This document shows, piece after piece, positions 27,733-34,957 of a stretch of DNA of 64,000 nt (the first letter of the stretch is position 1; each line of letters starts with the position of its first letter). The notes beneath the pieces were generated by a model, which worked only from the letters and a program-made list of their open reading frames with translations, ran no database searches and was not told where the DNA came from. Source of the stretch: Acidobacteriaceae bacterium KBS 146 (GTDB taxonomy: Bacteria; Acidobacteriota; Terriglobia; Terriglobales; Acidobacteriaceae). The position numbers and the translations under genes are program-made. Location: assembly GCA_000688615.1 (NCBI GenBank), contig JHVA01000001.1, forward strand, positions 2,914,001-2,978,000, given 5' to 3'.

Positions 27733-27778
27733 CGGATTTCGATGAGTGCATGGTCGCAAAGGCACTCATCGAGATCCG
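27733..27778. repeat. Strong 17-bp inverted repeat (hairpin) between SDR and reductase genes
   Basis: Arms at 27733-27749 and 27762-27778 pair over 17 positions with one G-T wobble and a 12-nt loop. It begins 7 bases after the SDR stop and ends 40 bases before the next start. The tail is G-rich, not T-rich, so it is not a standard intrinsic terminator. It may stabilise the upstream mRNA, attenuate downstream expression or bind a protein; none is shown. Confidence 0.75.
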
Positions 27779-27818
27779 ATGGGTTGGGATCAATATCAAC
27801 ATGGATCGGAGAAGCACT

Positions 27819-28421
27819 ATGAGCTATGCGATTGTCGGATTCGGCAAGATAGGCCAGGCCCTCGCCCACGCCTTCGCCCGTAAAAATATTGACGTAACCG
27901 TCGCGAGCCGCCGACCACCCGAGGCATTGGCGCCGCAAGCTCGGGCGATTGGACCCACGGTCGTCGCCAAGTCGCTGCGGGATGCACTCGAGGCTGACAC
28001 CATCATCTTGGCGGTCCCGTTCGGGGAGCATCGCGAGGTTGCGAAGGCCCTGCCGAGCTGGAAAGGCAAGACGGTCATCGACGCGACGAACGCTTTTGGA
28101 GTTCCCCCTGAAGAGCTGGACGGTCTCCCGTCCTCAGCCTTCGTGTCGAAGTCGTTCACCGGCGCTAAGTTCGTGAAAGGTTTTAATCACCTGGTTGCGG
28201 CTACCCTGGCGACCGATCCGATCGTCGAGGGCGGCCACCGGGTCGTCCTTCTGTCGAGCGACGATGAGGACGCGATCGCTCCCGTGGCGGATTTGGCCAA
28301 ACAACTCGGGTTCGCACCCGTCAAGCTGGGAAAGCTCAACGAGGGTGGCGCGCTGGTGCACGCACGCGGCCGCACTTGGGGTCTGCTCATCTTCCAGGAT
28401 TTGTTCAAGAAGGAGCAGTAA
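27819..28421 (+). CDS. NADP-binding oxidoreductase, F420 oxidoreductase-like
   Basis: A 200-residue protein with an N-terminal Rossmann fold: AIVGFGKIGQALAHAFARKNIDVTVASRRP contains GxGxxG and an Arg-Arg pair that suits the NADP phosphate. The whole length matches the NADPH-dependent F420 reductase-like group (F420_oxidored), but no F420 synthesis gene is near, so the partner may be another acceptor. ATG at 27819 with CGGAGA upstream; an in-frame ATG at 27801 and a longer frame exist. Likely cotranscribed with the SDR gene across a strong hairpin. Confidence 0.8.
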   Translation: MSYAIVGFGKIGQALAHAFARKNIDVTVASRRPPEALAPQARAIGPTVVAKSLRDALEADTIILAVPFGEHREVAKALPSWKGKTVIDATNAFGVPPEELDGLPSSAFVSKSFTGAKFVKGFNHLVAATLATDPIVEGGHRVVLLSSDDEDAIAPVADLAKQLGFAPVKLGKLNEGGALVHARGRTWGLLIFQDLFKKEQ

Positions 28422-28470
28422 TCGATCGTCCGCCGTGTGATTTGGCCCGAGAAGGATGGTTCCGAAACAT

Positions 28471-28485
28471 TCCGATCAGATCGGA
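28471..28485. promoter_or_regulatory. 15-bp palindrome upstream of the SnoaL-like gene
   Basis: A perfect inverted repeat TCCGATC-A-GATCGGA lies 32 bases before the start of the SnoaL-like gene. Its size and position suit an operator; the binding protein is unknown. Confidence 0.4.
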
Positions 28486-28517
28486 CACACCGGATGTAAG
28501 GGAAAACGGAGATCTCG

Positions 28518-28934
28518 ATGAGCATCGAAAAGAATGTCCAGATTGTGAAGGATTTTCTAGCGGCACTCGGCCGCCGCGATAAGCAAGGTTTGCTGGCGTT
28601 ATCTGCCGAAGATATTGAGTGGATCATTCCCGGCGAGAACTGGCCGCTGGCCGGTACGCACCGTGGGCACGCGGGATTGGAGAATTTACTTCAGAAGGCT
28701 AACGAAACGGTGGAAACTTCCTACCCAGAACCCCCCGAGTTCATAGCGCAAGGAGATCGGGTTCTGGTCGTTGGCTTCGCTACGGGGAGAATCAAAGCCG
28801 CGAACAGGACGTTCGAGGACCATTGGGTCTTCGACATTACCGTTCGAAATGGCAAATTGACGAACGTCCGAGAGTATGTCGACACGCAAGCACTGGCGCG
28901 GGCTGCAGAGATGGAGGCGAACCCCAGGCCCTGA
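28518..28934 (+). CDS. SnoaL-like / NTF2-fold protein
   Basis: A 138-residue protein with the cone-shaped NTF2/SnoaL fold pattern: helix VQIVKDFLAALGRRDKQGLLALSAEDIEWIIPG, GLENLLQKANETV, and strands DRVLVVGFATGRIKAANRTFEDHWVFDITVRNGKLTNVREYVDTQAL. The ending with REYVDTQ is common in ketosteroid-isomerase-like proteins of unknown substrate. It follows the reductase gene and precedes the fusion gene, all on the same strand, but intervals of about 100 bases leave cotranscription open. Confidence 0.85.
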   Translation: MSIEKNVQIVKDFLAALGRRDKQGLLALSAEDIEWIIPGENWPLAGTHRGHAGLENLLQKANETVETSYPEPPEFIAQGDRVLVVGFATGRIKAANRTFEDHWVFDITVRNGKLTNVREYVDTQALARAAEMEANPRP

Positions 28935-29044
28935 CCCATCGCGCTCTTTTTTGCTCCAGACGAAGCGAGTATGTACTCTTCCTTCGTTCAGAAGGACGCG
29001 GTCCCTTACCAAGGCTCAAATCGTTCCTCTGTAGGATGATCAAC

Positions 29045-30520
29045 ATGCGCAAACTCAAGATCATCGAACACATCTCACTCGATGGCGTGATCCAGATGAC
29101 GACGAGCGGTCCAGAGGACGATTTCCCTTACGGAGACTGGACTGCGCCGTTTCGCTCGCCTGCCGGGTTACAGGTCGTCACCGAGATGTACGGCAAGACC
29201 TGCGACCTGCTGCTTGGACGCCGCACCTACGATTCGTTTGCGAATTACTGGCCGAAGGCGACGAAGAGTCCGATGGGGGACCGCCTAAATGCGGCGACGA
29301 AATACGTCATCACTCACAGACCAGAGAGTCTGGAATGGGGCCCCTTCGAGGCCATTCCCACCCCGTCGGACACAGAGCATCCGGCGGGGACCCTGGCCGT
29401 TGGATCGGACCTGGTGGATAGCGTTCGCCGCATTAAGGCCAAGAACGGCCCAGACCTCGTCCTCGCGGGCAGCTTGACGCTGATTTCCCTGCTTCTCGAG
29501 CACGGGCTGGCGGACGAGGTGGTTCTGCTGGTCAATCCTATTGTGCTGGGCAAAGGCAAACGCTTTTTTGCGGACGGAGCGCTACCACGCACCTTTGCGC
29601 TCGGCAGCACGCGGGCCATGCCGTCTGGCATCCTGGTCAACGTCTACAAGCTAATTCCCACGCTGGCCGAGGAGGCCGTGTCGCGCGCCAAGCTGGAACG
29701 TGAGATCGAGATTGCCCGCGAGGTGCAGGAGCGATTGTTCCCGCAGACGTTTCCCAACGTTGCGGGCGTAGAGATGGCCGCGCACTGCAGACCTGCCCAG
29801 GTCGTCGGCGGCGACTATTACGATCTCATCTCCATCGGCGATGGCGCACTGGCCGAAGCAGGGCATGCGCCCGGCGAAAACATCTCTTCTTCTGCCAGCC
29901 GAACAGTGGCGCACGGCTGCGATCGCCTGGGTATCGCGATTGGAGACATCAGTGGCAAGGGCGTCCCCGCTGCGCTGTTGATGGCAAGCCTTCACGCCAG
30001 CCTGCGCGGTCAAGTGCTGAGTGGCGCGGGCGGCCCTGGGACCGATCTGGGGACCAAGATGGCCAATGTCAACCGGCTTCTCTATGACGCATCCGACTCC
30101 AACCGCTATGCCACGGTCTTCTACGCCGAACTAGACTGCGACTCGCGCACGTTGCACTACGTTAATGGCGGACACAATCCTCCTGCGGTGCTGCGAAAAA
30201 AGGACGGTGCCTGGCAAGTGTTTCGCCTGGGAGACGGTGGCCCCGTCGTCGGCCTGCTTGCGGGCGCGGCCTATAAGGAGCAGATGCTTCCCCTGCTCCC
30301 CGGCGATATTCTGCTGGCCTTCACTGACGGCATCAGCGAAGCCATGAACTCCGCAGAAGACGAGTGGGGTGAAGACCGGATGATCGCCGAGGCCCAGGCG
30401 CACTCGGACCTGAACGCCACGGAGCTGTTGCAACGCTTGTTTCGTGCGGCCGACGCCTTTGCCGCAGGCGCGTCGCAGCACGATGACATGACGCTGGTCG
30501 TGCTGCGGATCGCAGGTTGA
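29045..30520 (+). CDS. Fusion: RibD-C/DHFR-like domain joined to an RsbU-type SpoIIE (PP2C) phosphatase
   Basis: A 491-residue protein in one open frame that joins two families. Residues 1-~203 match the RibD C-terminal/dihydrofolate reductase-like group (MRKLKIIEHISLDGVIQ; LLLGRRTYDSFANYWP; ADEVVLLVNPIVLGKGKRFF). Residues ~205-234 are a helix (REIEIAREVQERLFPQ) of the type in front of phosphatase domains, and ~240-489 form a complete SpoIIE/PP2C domain with GGDYYD (255-260), GDISGKG (300-306), GGHNPP (375-380), TDG (427-429) and DDMT (480-483). Such phosphatases dephosphorylate anti-sigma-antagonists in partner switching. ATG at 29045 has TAGGA 8 bases before it. I do not know this pairing as a standard architecture; chance fusion by deletion is the main alternative. 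Confidence 0.85.
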   Translation: MRKLKIIEHISLDGVIQMTTSGPEDDFPYGDWTAPFRSPAGLQVVTEMYGKTCDLLLGRRTYDSFANYWPKATKSPMGDRLNAATKYVITHRPESLEWGPFEAIPTPSDTEHPAGTLAVGSDLVDSVRRIKAKNGPDLVLAGSLTLISLLLEHGLADEVVLLVNPIVLGKGKRFFADGALPRTFALGSTRAMPSGILVNVYKLIPTLAEEAVSRAKLEREIEIAREVQERLFPQTFPNVAGVEMAAHCRPAQVVGGDYYDLISIGDGALAEAGHAPGENISSSASRTVAHGCDRLGIAIGDISGKGVPAALLMASLHASLRGQVLSGAGGPGTDLGTKMANVNRLLYDASDSNRYATVFYAELDCDSRTLHYVNGGHNPPAVLRKKDGAWQVFRLGDGGPVVGLLAGAAYKEQMLPLLPGDILLAFTDGISEAMNSAEDEWGEDRMIAEAQAHSDLNATELLQRLFRAADAFAAGASQHDDMTLVVLRIAG

Positions 30521-30523
30521 GGC

Positions 30524-30640
30524 TCACTCGCTGATCCTCTGGGTCAGGCAATCAGTGCGATTGCCTTGGGAGTAGTTCGCGTCGGGGCTGTTGCTGAGCT
30601 TTGTGATGCGGTTGTCGTTGAGAATATTGACAGAGGTTGT
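30524..30640 (-). pseudogene. Possible 3' remnant of a lost gene in the 303-base interval
   Basis: In the stretch between the fusion gene and the serine hydrolase gene, the minus strand reads SVNILNDNRITKLSNSPDANYS up to DCLTQRISE and a stop. The composition and codon choice look like real protein, whereas upstream of about 30640 the frame becomes Arg-rich and unlike coding sequence. No family is recognised and no start is available, so it may be the tail of a deleted gene or a coincidence. Nothing else is seen in 30521-30823. Confidence 0.25.
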
Positions 30641-30823
30641 GCGTAGTACGGCTACATGGATCCTGAGCGCGCATCGATGGCGAGACGAGCGTTTATCGGG
30701 AGAAACCCTCATAACTCAGACCGGCATTCGAATGGCTAGTCTGGACGGGGAACAGTTTGGAACCTGCTCGGCTAAAGCTCCGTATTGCTTCATGGAAGCT
30801 AAGAACAGAACAGTGGAGACTCC

Positions 30824-31543
30824 GTGAGGCGTTCAATCCTTCTCGTGCTTGTTGTCGGCAGTTTCTTTCCCATCCTGTTACCAGCTCAAGATCGATTTGA
30901 GTCAATCCGCTCCTCGATTCGTGCAAAGATGCAGGACAGGAATGTGCCTTCGATCGCCGTCGCCGTCGCGCAGGGGAACCGGATTGTCTGGGAGCAAGCG
31001 TTCGGCTGGGCCGACCGGGAGAAACGCATTCCGGCAGACGAGAATACGATGTATTCGCTCGCCTCGATCTCTAAACCTCTGACTGCAACTGCTCTGATGA
31101 CTCTGGTCGGCGATGGCAAGGTCGATTTGGATAAACCAATTGACGATTATCTCGGAGCCGTCAAGGTTCACGCCCGGGTCGGGAACGCGAAGGACGCTAC
31201 GGTCCGTCGCGTTGCAAACCACACGTCGGGTCCGCCGGAATATTTCCAATTCTTTTATGAGAATGAAGCGTGGCGAGCTCCCTCCATGGATGAAACCATC
31301 ATGCGCTACGGCAACCTCGTCACTGCGCCCGGCGAACGGTTTCAGTATTCGAACCTTGGTTATGGGTTACTGGACGATGTGATAGCCAGGATCTCTGGAA
31401 GGTCTTATGCAGACTATATGCGTCATGAAGTTTTTCTAAAGCTCGGTATGACCCGCTCTGCCGTTGGGATCGATCCCGCTCTTCATGCATTCGAGGCCAC
31501 CCGATACGACGGCGAAGACGTTATAAATCCGGTTCAGAGCTGA
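30824..31543 (+). CDS. Serine hydrolase (class C beta-lactamase/penicillin-binding type), C-terminally truncated
   Basis: A 239-residue exported protein: signal peptide (1-~21), the nucleophile motif S81-I-S-K84, the HTSG element (133-136) and Y175-S-N177. These belong to the beta-lactamase family of serine hydrolases (PF00144). The family usually continues for 100 or more residues to a third motif (H/K-x-G), which is absent: the frame ends at VINPVQS and none of the other frames resumes the fold. The gene is probably a degenerate or nonfunctional copy. Start GTG 30824 has GGAG upstream. Confidence 0.75.
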   Translation: MRRSILLVLVVGSFFPILLPAQDRFESIRSSIRAKMQDRNVPSIAVAVAQGNRIVWEQAFGWADREKRIPADENTMYSLASISKPLTATALMTLVGDGKVDLDKPIDDYLGAVKVHARVGNAKDATVRRVANHTSGPPEYFQFFYENEAWRAPSMDETIMRYGNLVTAPGERFQYSNLGYGLLDDVIARISGRSYADYMRHEVFLKLGMTRSAVGIDPALHAFEATRYDGEDVINPVQS

Positions 31544-31644
31544 CTTGCATGAGTCATGATAAGTCCGCTTATCCGAAGTGATTCCGCTTCGGCGTTGAGA
31601 AGCGCCCATTGTTGCGTCTGGACGACATCTTGTACAGTCGACGC

Positions 31645-32082
31645 ATGGCGCTCAAACGGATGGATAACGTAGGAATCGTCGTCGATAACCTCGAAGGCAC
31701 GATTGATTTCTTTCAAGAACTTGGCCTCGAGCTCGAGGGTCGGGCCACGATCGAAGGAGAATGGGCGGGACGTATCACGGGACTGGGCGATCAGCGTGTC
31801 GAGATCGCCATGATGCGCACGCCGGACGGCCACAGTCGTCTGGAGCTCTCCCGCTTCCTCACCCCGCCTATCGTCGCGGATCACCGCAATGCTCCGGTGA
31901 ACGCTTTAGGCTACCTCCGCGTTATGTTCGCCGTTGACGATCTCGATGAGACGCTTGACAGGCTTCGCAAGCGCGGCGCACAACTCGTAGGCGAAGTCGT
32001 CCAGTACAAAGACGCGTATAGACTCTGCTACATCCGCGGTCCTGAAGGAATTCTTATCGGAATCGCCCAGGAACTCGGCTGA
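31645..32082 (+). CDS. VOC-family (glyoxalase/dioxygenase fold) protein
   Basis: A 145-residue protein with the two beta-alpha-beta-beta-beta modules of the vicinal oxygen chelate superfamily: MDNVGIVVDNLEGTIDFFQELGLELEGR in the first and VMFAVDDLDETLDRLRKRGAQLVGEVVQYKDAYRLCYIRGPEGILIGIAQELG in the second. The glutamate-containing GPEGILIGIAQ end is usual. The catalysed reaction cannot be inferred. ATG 31645 is preferred because it starts the homologous part; the frame is open 12 codons further up. Confidence 0.85.
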   Translation: MALKRMDNVGIVVDNLEGTIDFFQELGLELEGRATIEGEWAGRITGLGDQRVEIAMMRTPDGHSRLELSRFLTPPIVADHRNAPVNALGYLRVMFAVDDLDETLDRLRKRGAQLVGEVVQYKDAYRLCYIRGPEGILIGIAQELG

Positions 32083-32277
32083 TCGCAATGCGAAGGCAGT
32101 GATGAACAGCGACTAAGGGATCGTCGGCTATTCGGCAATAGAGCCGGATTGGTCCTTAGAAGTGGGCTTGTCTTCAGTAACGGACGGATCGCTTACCCCA
32201 ACGGCGTTTATTGGGTACTGACATCCTGGCTCTCTTACTTTCGTAGGCTCTGTGAGCTCGTGTACCCTCACGTCAGG

Positions 32278-33180
32278 ATGCTTCTGCGTAACCTCGATCT
32301 CGACATTCTACGGACCCTCATCACGGCTCATGATCTAGGCGGCTTCGCGCAGGCGGCGGACCGTCTGGGGCGGACACCAGCCGCGATCAGTCTGCAGATG
32401 AAGCGCCTGCAAGAGGAACTAGGAACACCGCTCTTTCGCAAACATGGCCGGCTTCTGAAGCTGACAGAAGCCGGACAGACCGCCCTCGGATACGCTCGGC
32501 GCATGCTTGCCCTGAACGATGACCTGCTGCAAACCATGCAGGGCGCGACGCTAGCCGGCACCGTTCGCATTGGTGCTCCGCAGGATTTCGCTGCGTTACT
32601 GCCTGATGCTTTGCGGCAGTTCGCAGCCCTTTATCCACGAACTCAAATAGAGCTGCGTATTGAGGGTAATGGCGCTCTCATCGAGGCCCTTGACAAGAGT
32701 CAGCTTGATCTCGCGCTCACAATTGGATTCGCGGATCGGAAGGACGCTCTGCTTCTGGGCGAACTGCCTGTGCTCTGGATCGCGAGCCGAGCTTTCCGCA
32801 CACAAGATGGTTCTCTCCCACTTGCTGTACTTGGCCCTCAATGCGCCTTCCGCAAGGCCGCGGTACAGCAGCTCGAAACCGCCGGCATCCCGTATCGTAT
32901 CGCGGCCACCAGCCCAAGCTTGGACGGCCTATGGGCCGCGCTTCAAGGAGGGCTTGGCATTACCGCACGCACCGCTATGCAACTTCCAGCTCATCTAGTG
33001 GCGAATAGGTCGCTGCATCGCCTGCCTACCCTTCCAACTCTTCCCGTGGGACTGCACCGTGGCCCGAACGCCGCTAACTCTGCTCTTGATGCTTTCCATT
33101 CTTTGCTTGGCGCGGCCACACGAGGCGCTCTGGCCGAACTCACGCACCCGCAACGCTCCCACGTATTGCGGAAAGCGTAA
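32278..33180 (+). CDS. LysR-family transcriptional regulator
   Basis: A 300-residue regulator, the normal length. The N-terminal winged helix-turn-helix (LDLDILRTLITAHDLGGFAQAADRLGRTPAAISLQMKRLQEELGTPLFRKHGR) is followed by the LysR substrate-binding domain. ATG 32278 is selected because the LysR helix-turn-helix begins directly after it; the ribosome-binding site is weak and the frame is open further upstream. Target genes are not obvious; no divergent partner is adjacent. The 195 bases before it hold nothing recognised. Confidence 0.9.
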   Translation: MLLRNLDLDILRTLITAHDLGGFAQAADRLGRTPAAISLQMKRLQEELGTPLFRKHGRLLKLTEAGQTALGYARRMLALNDDLLQTMQGATLAGTVRIGAPQDFAALLPDALRQFAALYPRTQIELRIEGNGALIEALDKSQLDLALTIGFADRKDALLLGELPVLWIASRAFRTQDGSLPLAVLGPQCAFRKAAVQQLETAGIPYRIAATSPSLDGLWAALQGGLGITARTAMQLPAHLVANRSLHRLPTLPTLPVGLHRGPNAANSALDAFHSLLGAATRGALAELTHPQRSHVLRKA

Positions 33181-33248
33181 GCGCAGCTTAATCCTTCGGT
33201 AAGAACAATCAAATTGTGCAGCGTTCATGCGGATGGTACGGTGCACTC

Positions 33249-33749
33249 ATGATCGCTCGCGTCCTTTCGCTCATCGCTACTGTGATATTTGCTATCTCCT
33301 CCGTGCATGCCCAGACGCCTGCTGCGAACTCGTTTGTCGGCACATGGAAGCTCGTCGCTGCGGACAAACTCCTCCCGGACGGCACCCGAGTCGCCGATTA
33401 TGGAACTCAGCCGCACGGCCTGGCCGTCTTTACTGCCGACGGCCACTTCATGGTTGAAGTCTTCCGAGATGTGCGCGTGAAGTTCGCCAGCCATGACCGG
33501 GCCAAGGGCACACCCGAGGAGTACAAAGATGCATCTCTGAGCGCCAGCTGCTCGTTCGGCACCTATAGCGTCGACCCGGCATCCAGCAAAGTCACCATGA
33601 AGATTGATCGCTCAACTTTTCCCAACTCTGACGACACCACTCAAATGCGCGCGTATGAACTTAAGGGCGACATTCTCAGCTGGAAAGTCCCCGCCCGCCC
33701 CGACGGTTCTATCCCGATCACCGTCCTCCGCCGTATCGCTGTTCAGTAG
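33249..33749 (+). CDS. Exported lipocalin-like domain protein
   Basis: A 166-residue protein with a signal peptide (MIARVLSLIATVIFAISSVHAQ) and a lipocalin-type beta-barrel: SFVGTWKLVAADKLLPDGTRVADYGTQPHGLAVFTADGHFMVEVF, the GTWKL entry being the usual first strand. It matches the lipocalin-like (Lipocalin_5) family, small-molecule binders of uncertain ligand. The ATG at 33249 opens the signal peptide. It may be cotranscribed with the LysR gene upstream (68 bases). Confidence 0.8.
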   Translation: MIARVLSLIATVIFAISSVHAQTPAANSFVGTWKLVAADKLLPDGTRVADYGTQPHGLAVFTADGHFMVEVFRDVRVKFASHDRAKGTPEEYKDASLSASCSFGTYSVDPASSKVTMKIDRSTFPNSDDTTQMRAYELKGDILSWKVPARPDGSIPITVLRRIAVQ

Positions 33750-33925
33750 AAGACGGAGAAAAGCGCCACGTAAAGTTGATGTGGCTGCTTGGCTAAACGT
33801 CTCCAGGTTTGTCTAATTGGTAACGACAAGTCGGCTTGTCGGAACTGACATCGCAGCCCAACCTCGCACCGCTGGCTGGCGCAAATATCAGCCTTGCACC
33901 AGCAGCTCTGCGTCGCCAGCGGACG

Positions 33926-34399
33926 TCAGGAACTGCTCTTCCCCATCATCTTTATGAAGTAGAACGTCATGCGCGTCTGTCCGGTATTCCGAACGCCATG
34001 CAGGACGTTCGATTCCGCAAATACCATGTCGCCCGTCTTTACCTGCGTGGCGACACCATTGATGAAGAACTCGCCCGTCCCTTCGCCCACGATCATGATC
34101 TCCTCCTCGGGATGACGGTGCGGCGGATGCGGCTGCGCTCCCTGCTCCAGAGTCACAAAACCTGAGGCCAATGCTTCGAGCTGCTTCGTCGGACCGTTGA
34201 AGTGAACGTACGCCTTCGCACCGGGCGCAGCGCCCTCGGGTTGAAGACTCTCCCCCTTAACGACACTGCTCTGAAGCAGAGGGCCGCCGGTCTTCGTATC
34301 CACATGCGTAATCTGTGCTCCGGATTGCGCTCCCGCATCAGGGACCAGAGCCGTTCCTGCCAACGCCGTTACCCCAGCCAGAAGTTCTCGTCGGTTCAT
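33926..34399 (-). CDS. Tat-exported cupin protein
   Basis: A 157-residue protein with a twin-arginine-like N-terminus (MNRRELLAGVTALAG) and a single cupin fold: QPHPPHRHPEEEIMIVGEGTGEFFINGVATQVKTGDMVFAESNVLHGVRNTG. The HxHx..E..His pattern (H-P-P-H-R-H-P-E-E-E and a later His) suits a metal site. Function unknown. It is convergent with the lipocalin gene; a small inverted repeat (33824-33841) lies between them without a T-tract. Confidence 0.8.
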   Translation of the reverse strand: MNRRELLAGVTALAGTALVPDAGAQSGAQITHVDTKTGGPLLQSSVVKGESLQPEGAAPGAKAYVHFNGPTKQLEALASGFVTLEQGAQPHPPHRHPEEEIMIVGEGTGEFFINGVATQVKTGDMVFAESNVLHGVRNTGQTRMTFYFIKMMGKSSS

Positions 34400-34532
34400 G
34401 CTTCACTCTCCGCAGCAAGTGTATAAGACACCGGATCATCCATCCTGACCTCTTCGGCAGCGAGTGCTTTCTCCGTCCCGAATGCTCTCTGCCGGGAGTG
34501 AATCCGTTATGTCCTCGTTCCACAAAAAACTT

Positions 34533-34587
34533 TTCCCATAGACATTCGAGTGGAGTATAGTGGCTTCCCATAGTCATTCGAGTGGAG
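34533..34587 (+). promoter_or_regulatory. padR/ADOP promoter with duplicated operator-like boxes
   Basis: Two near-identical 23-bp boxes, at 34533-34555 and 34565-34587 (one base different), are spaced 32 bp apart. Each contains the near-palindromic core CATTCGAGTG. A promoter fits across the first box: -35-like TTCCCA (34533-34538), 17-bp spacer, -10 TATAGT (34556-34561). The second box lies just downstream of the -10 and overlaps the ribosome-binding region of padR. A repressor bound at both would block initiation. Sites are seen; the binding protein, presumably the adjacent PadR, is inferred. Confidence 0.75.
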
Positions 34588-34596
34588 CCAATCTTC

Positions 34597-34944
34597 ATGG
34601 CAAAGAATCAAACGTCGGACGCGGGCGACATCCTTCAGGGAACTCTCGACCTGCTCATTCTGCGCACGCTGATCCTTGGGCCCGCGCACGGACACACAAT
34701 TGCGAACTCCATCGAACGCACGTCGGAGAACGCTCTTGATGTAGAACAGGGCTCGCTCTATCCGGCACTTCACCGTCTGGAAGATCGCGGACTCGTGTCT
34801 TCCGAGTGGGGTGTGAGCGACAACAACCGCAGGGCGAAGTTTTACCGGCTGACCGCGAAAGGCCATAAAGAACTGGCGGCAGCGACCAACCGTTGGCGAC
34901 GGATGACACGCGCCATCGGCCTCATCCTCGGAGAATCGAACTAG
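34597..34944 (+). CDS. PadR-family transcriptional regulator (second module)
   Basis: A 115-residue winged-helix repressor: [63 protein letters not shown] and the wing [24 protein letters not shown] 34597 has GGAG 9 bases upstream; the in-frame GTG at 34582 lies inside the operator box. The ADOP gene starts 13 bases after its stop, so they form an operon. It is a paralog of the regulator at 7230-7559 with the same arrangement. Confidence 0.9.
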   Translation: MAKNQTSDAGDILQGTLDLLILRTLILGPAHGHTIANSIERTSENALDVEQGSLYPALHRLEDRGLVSSEWGVSDNNRRAKFYRLTAKGHKELAAATNRWRRMTRAIGLILGESN

Positions 34945-34957
34945 CAGGAGGACGATC

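Noticed and set aside
27801..27819. Earlier in-frame ATG of the F420-reductase-like gene
   Set aside because: Ribosome-binding site and homologous start favour 27819.
32083..32277. Extended N-terminus of the LysR frame upstream of 32278
   Set aside because: The extra 43 residues do not resemble LysR proteins, which begin at the helix-turn-helix.
33824..33841. Inverted repeat between lipocalin and cupin genes
   Set aside because: Arms of 7 bp without a T-tract; only weak evidence for termination.
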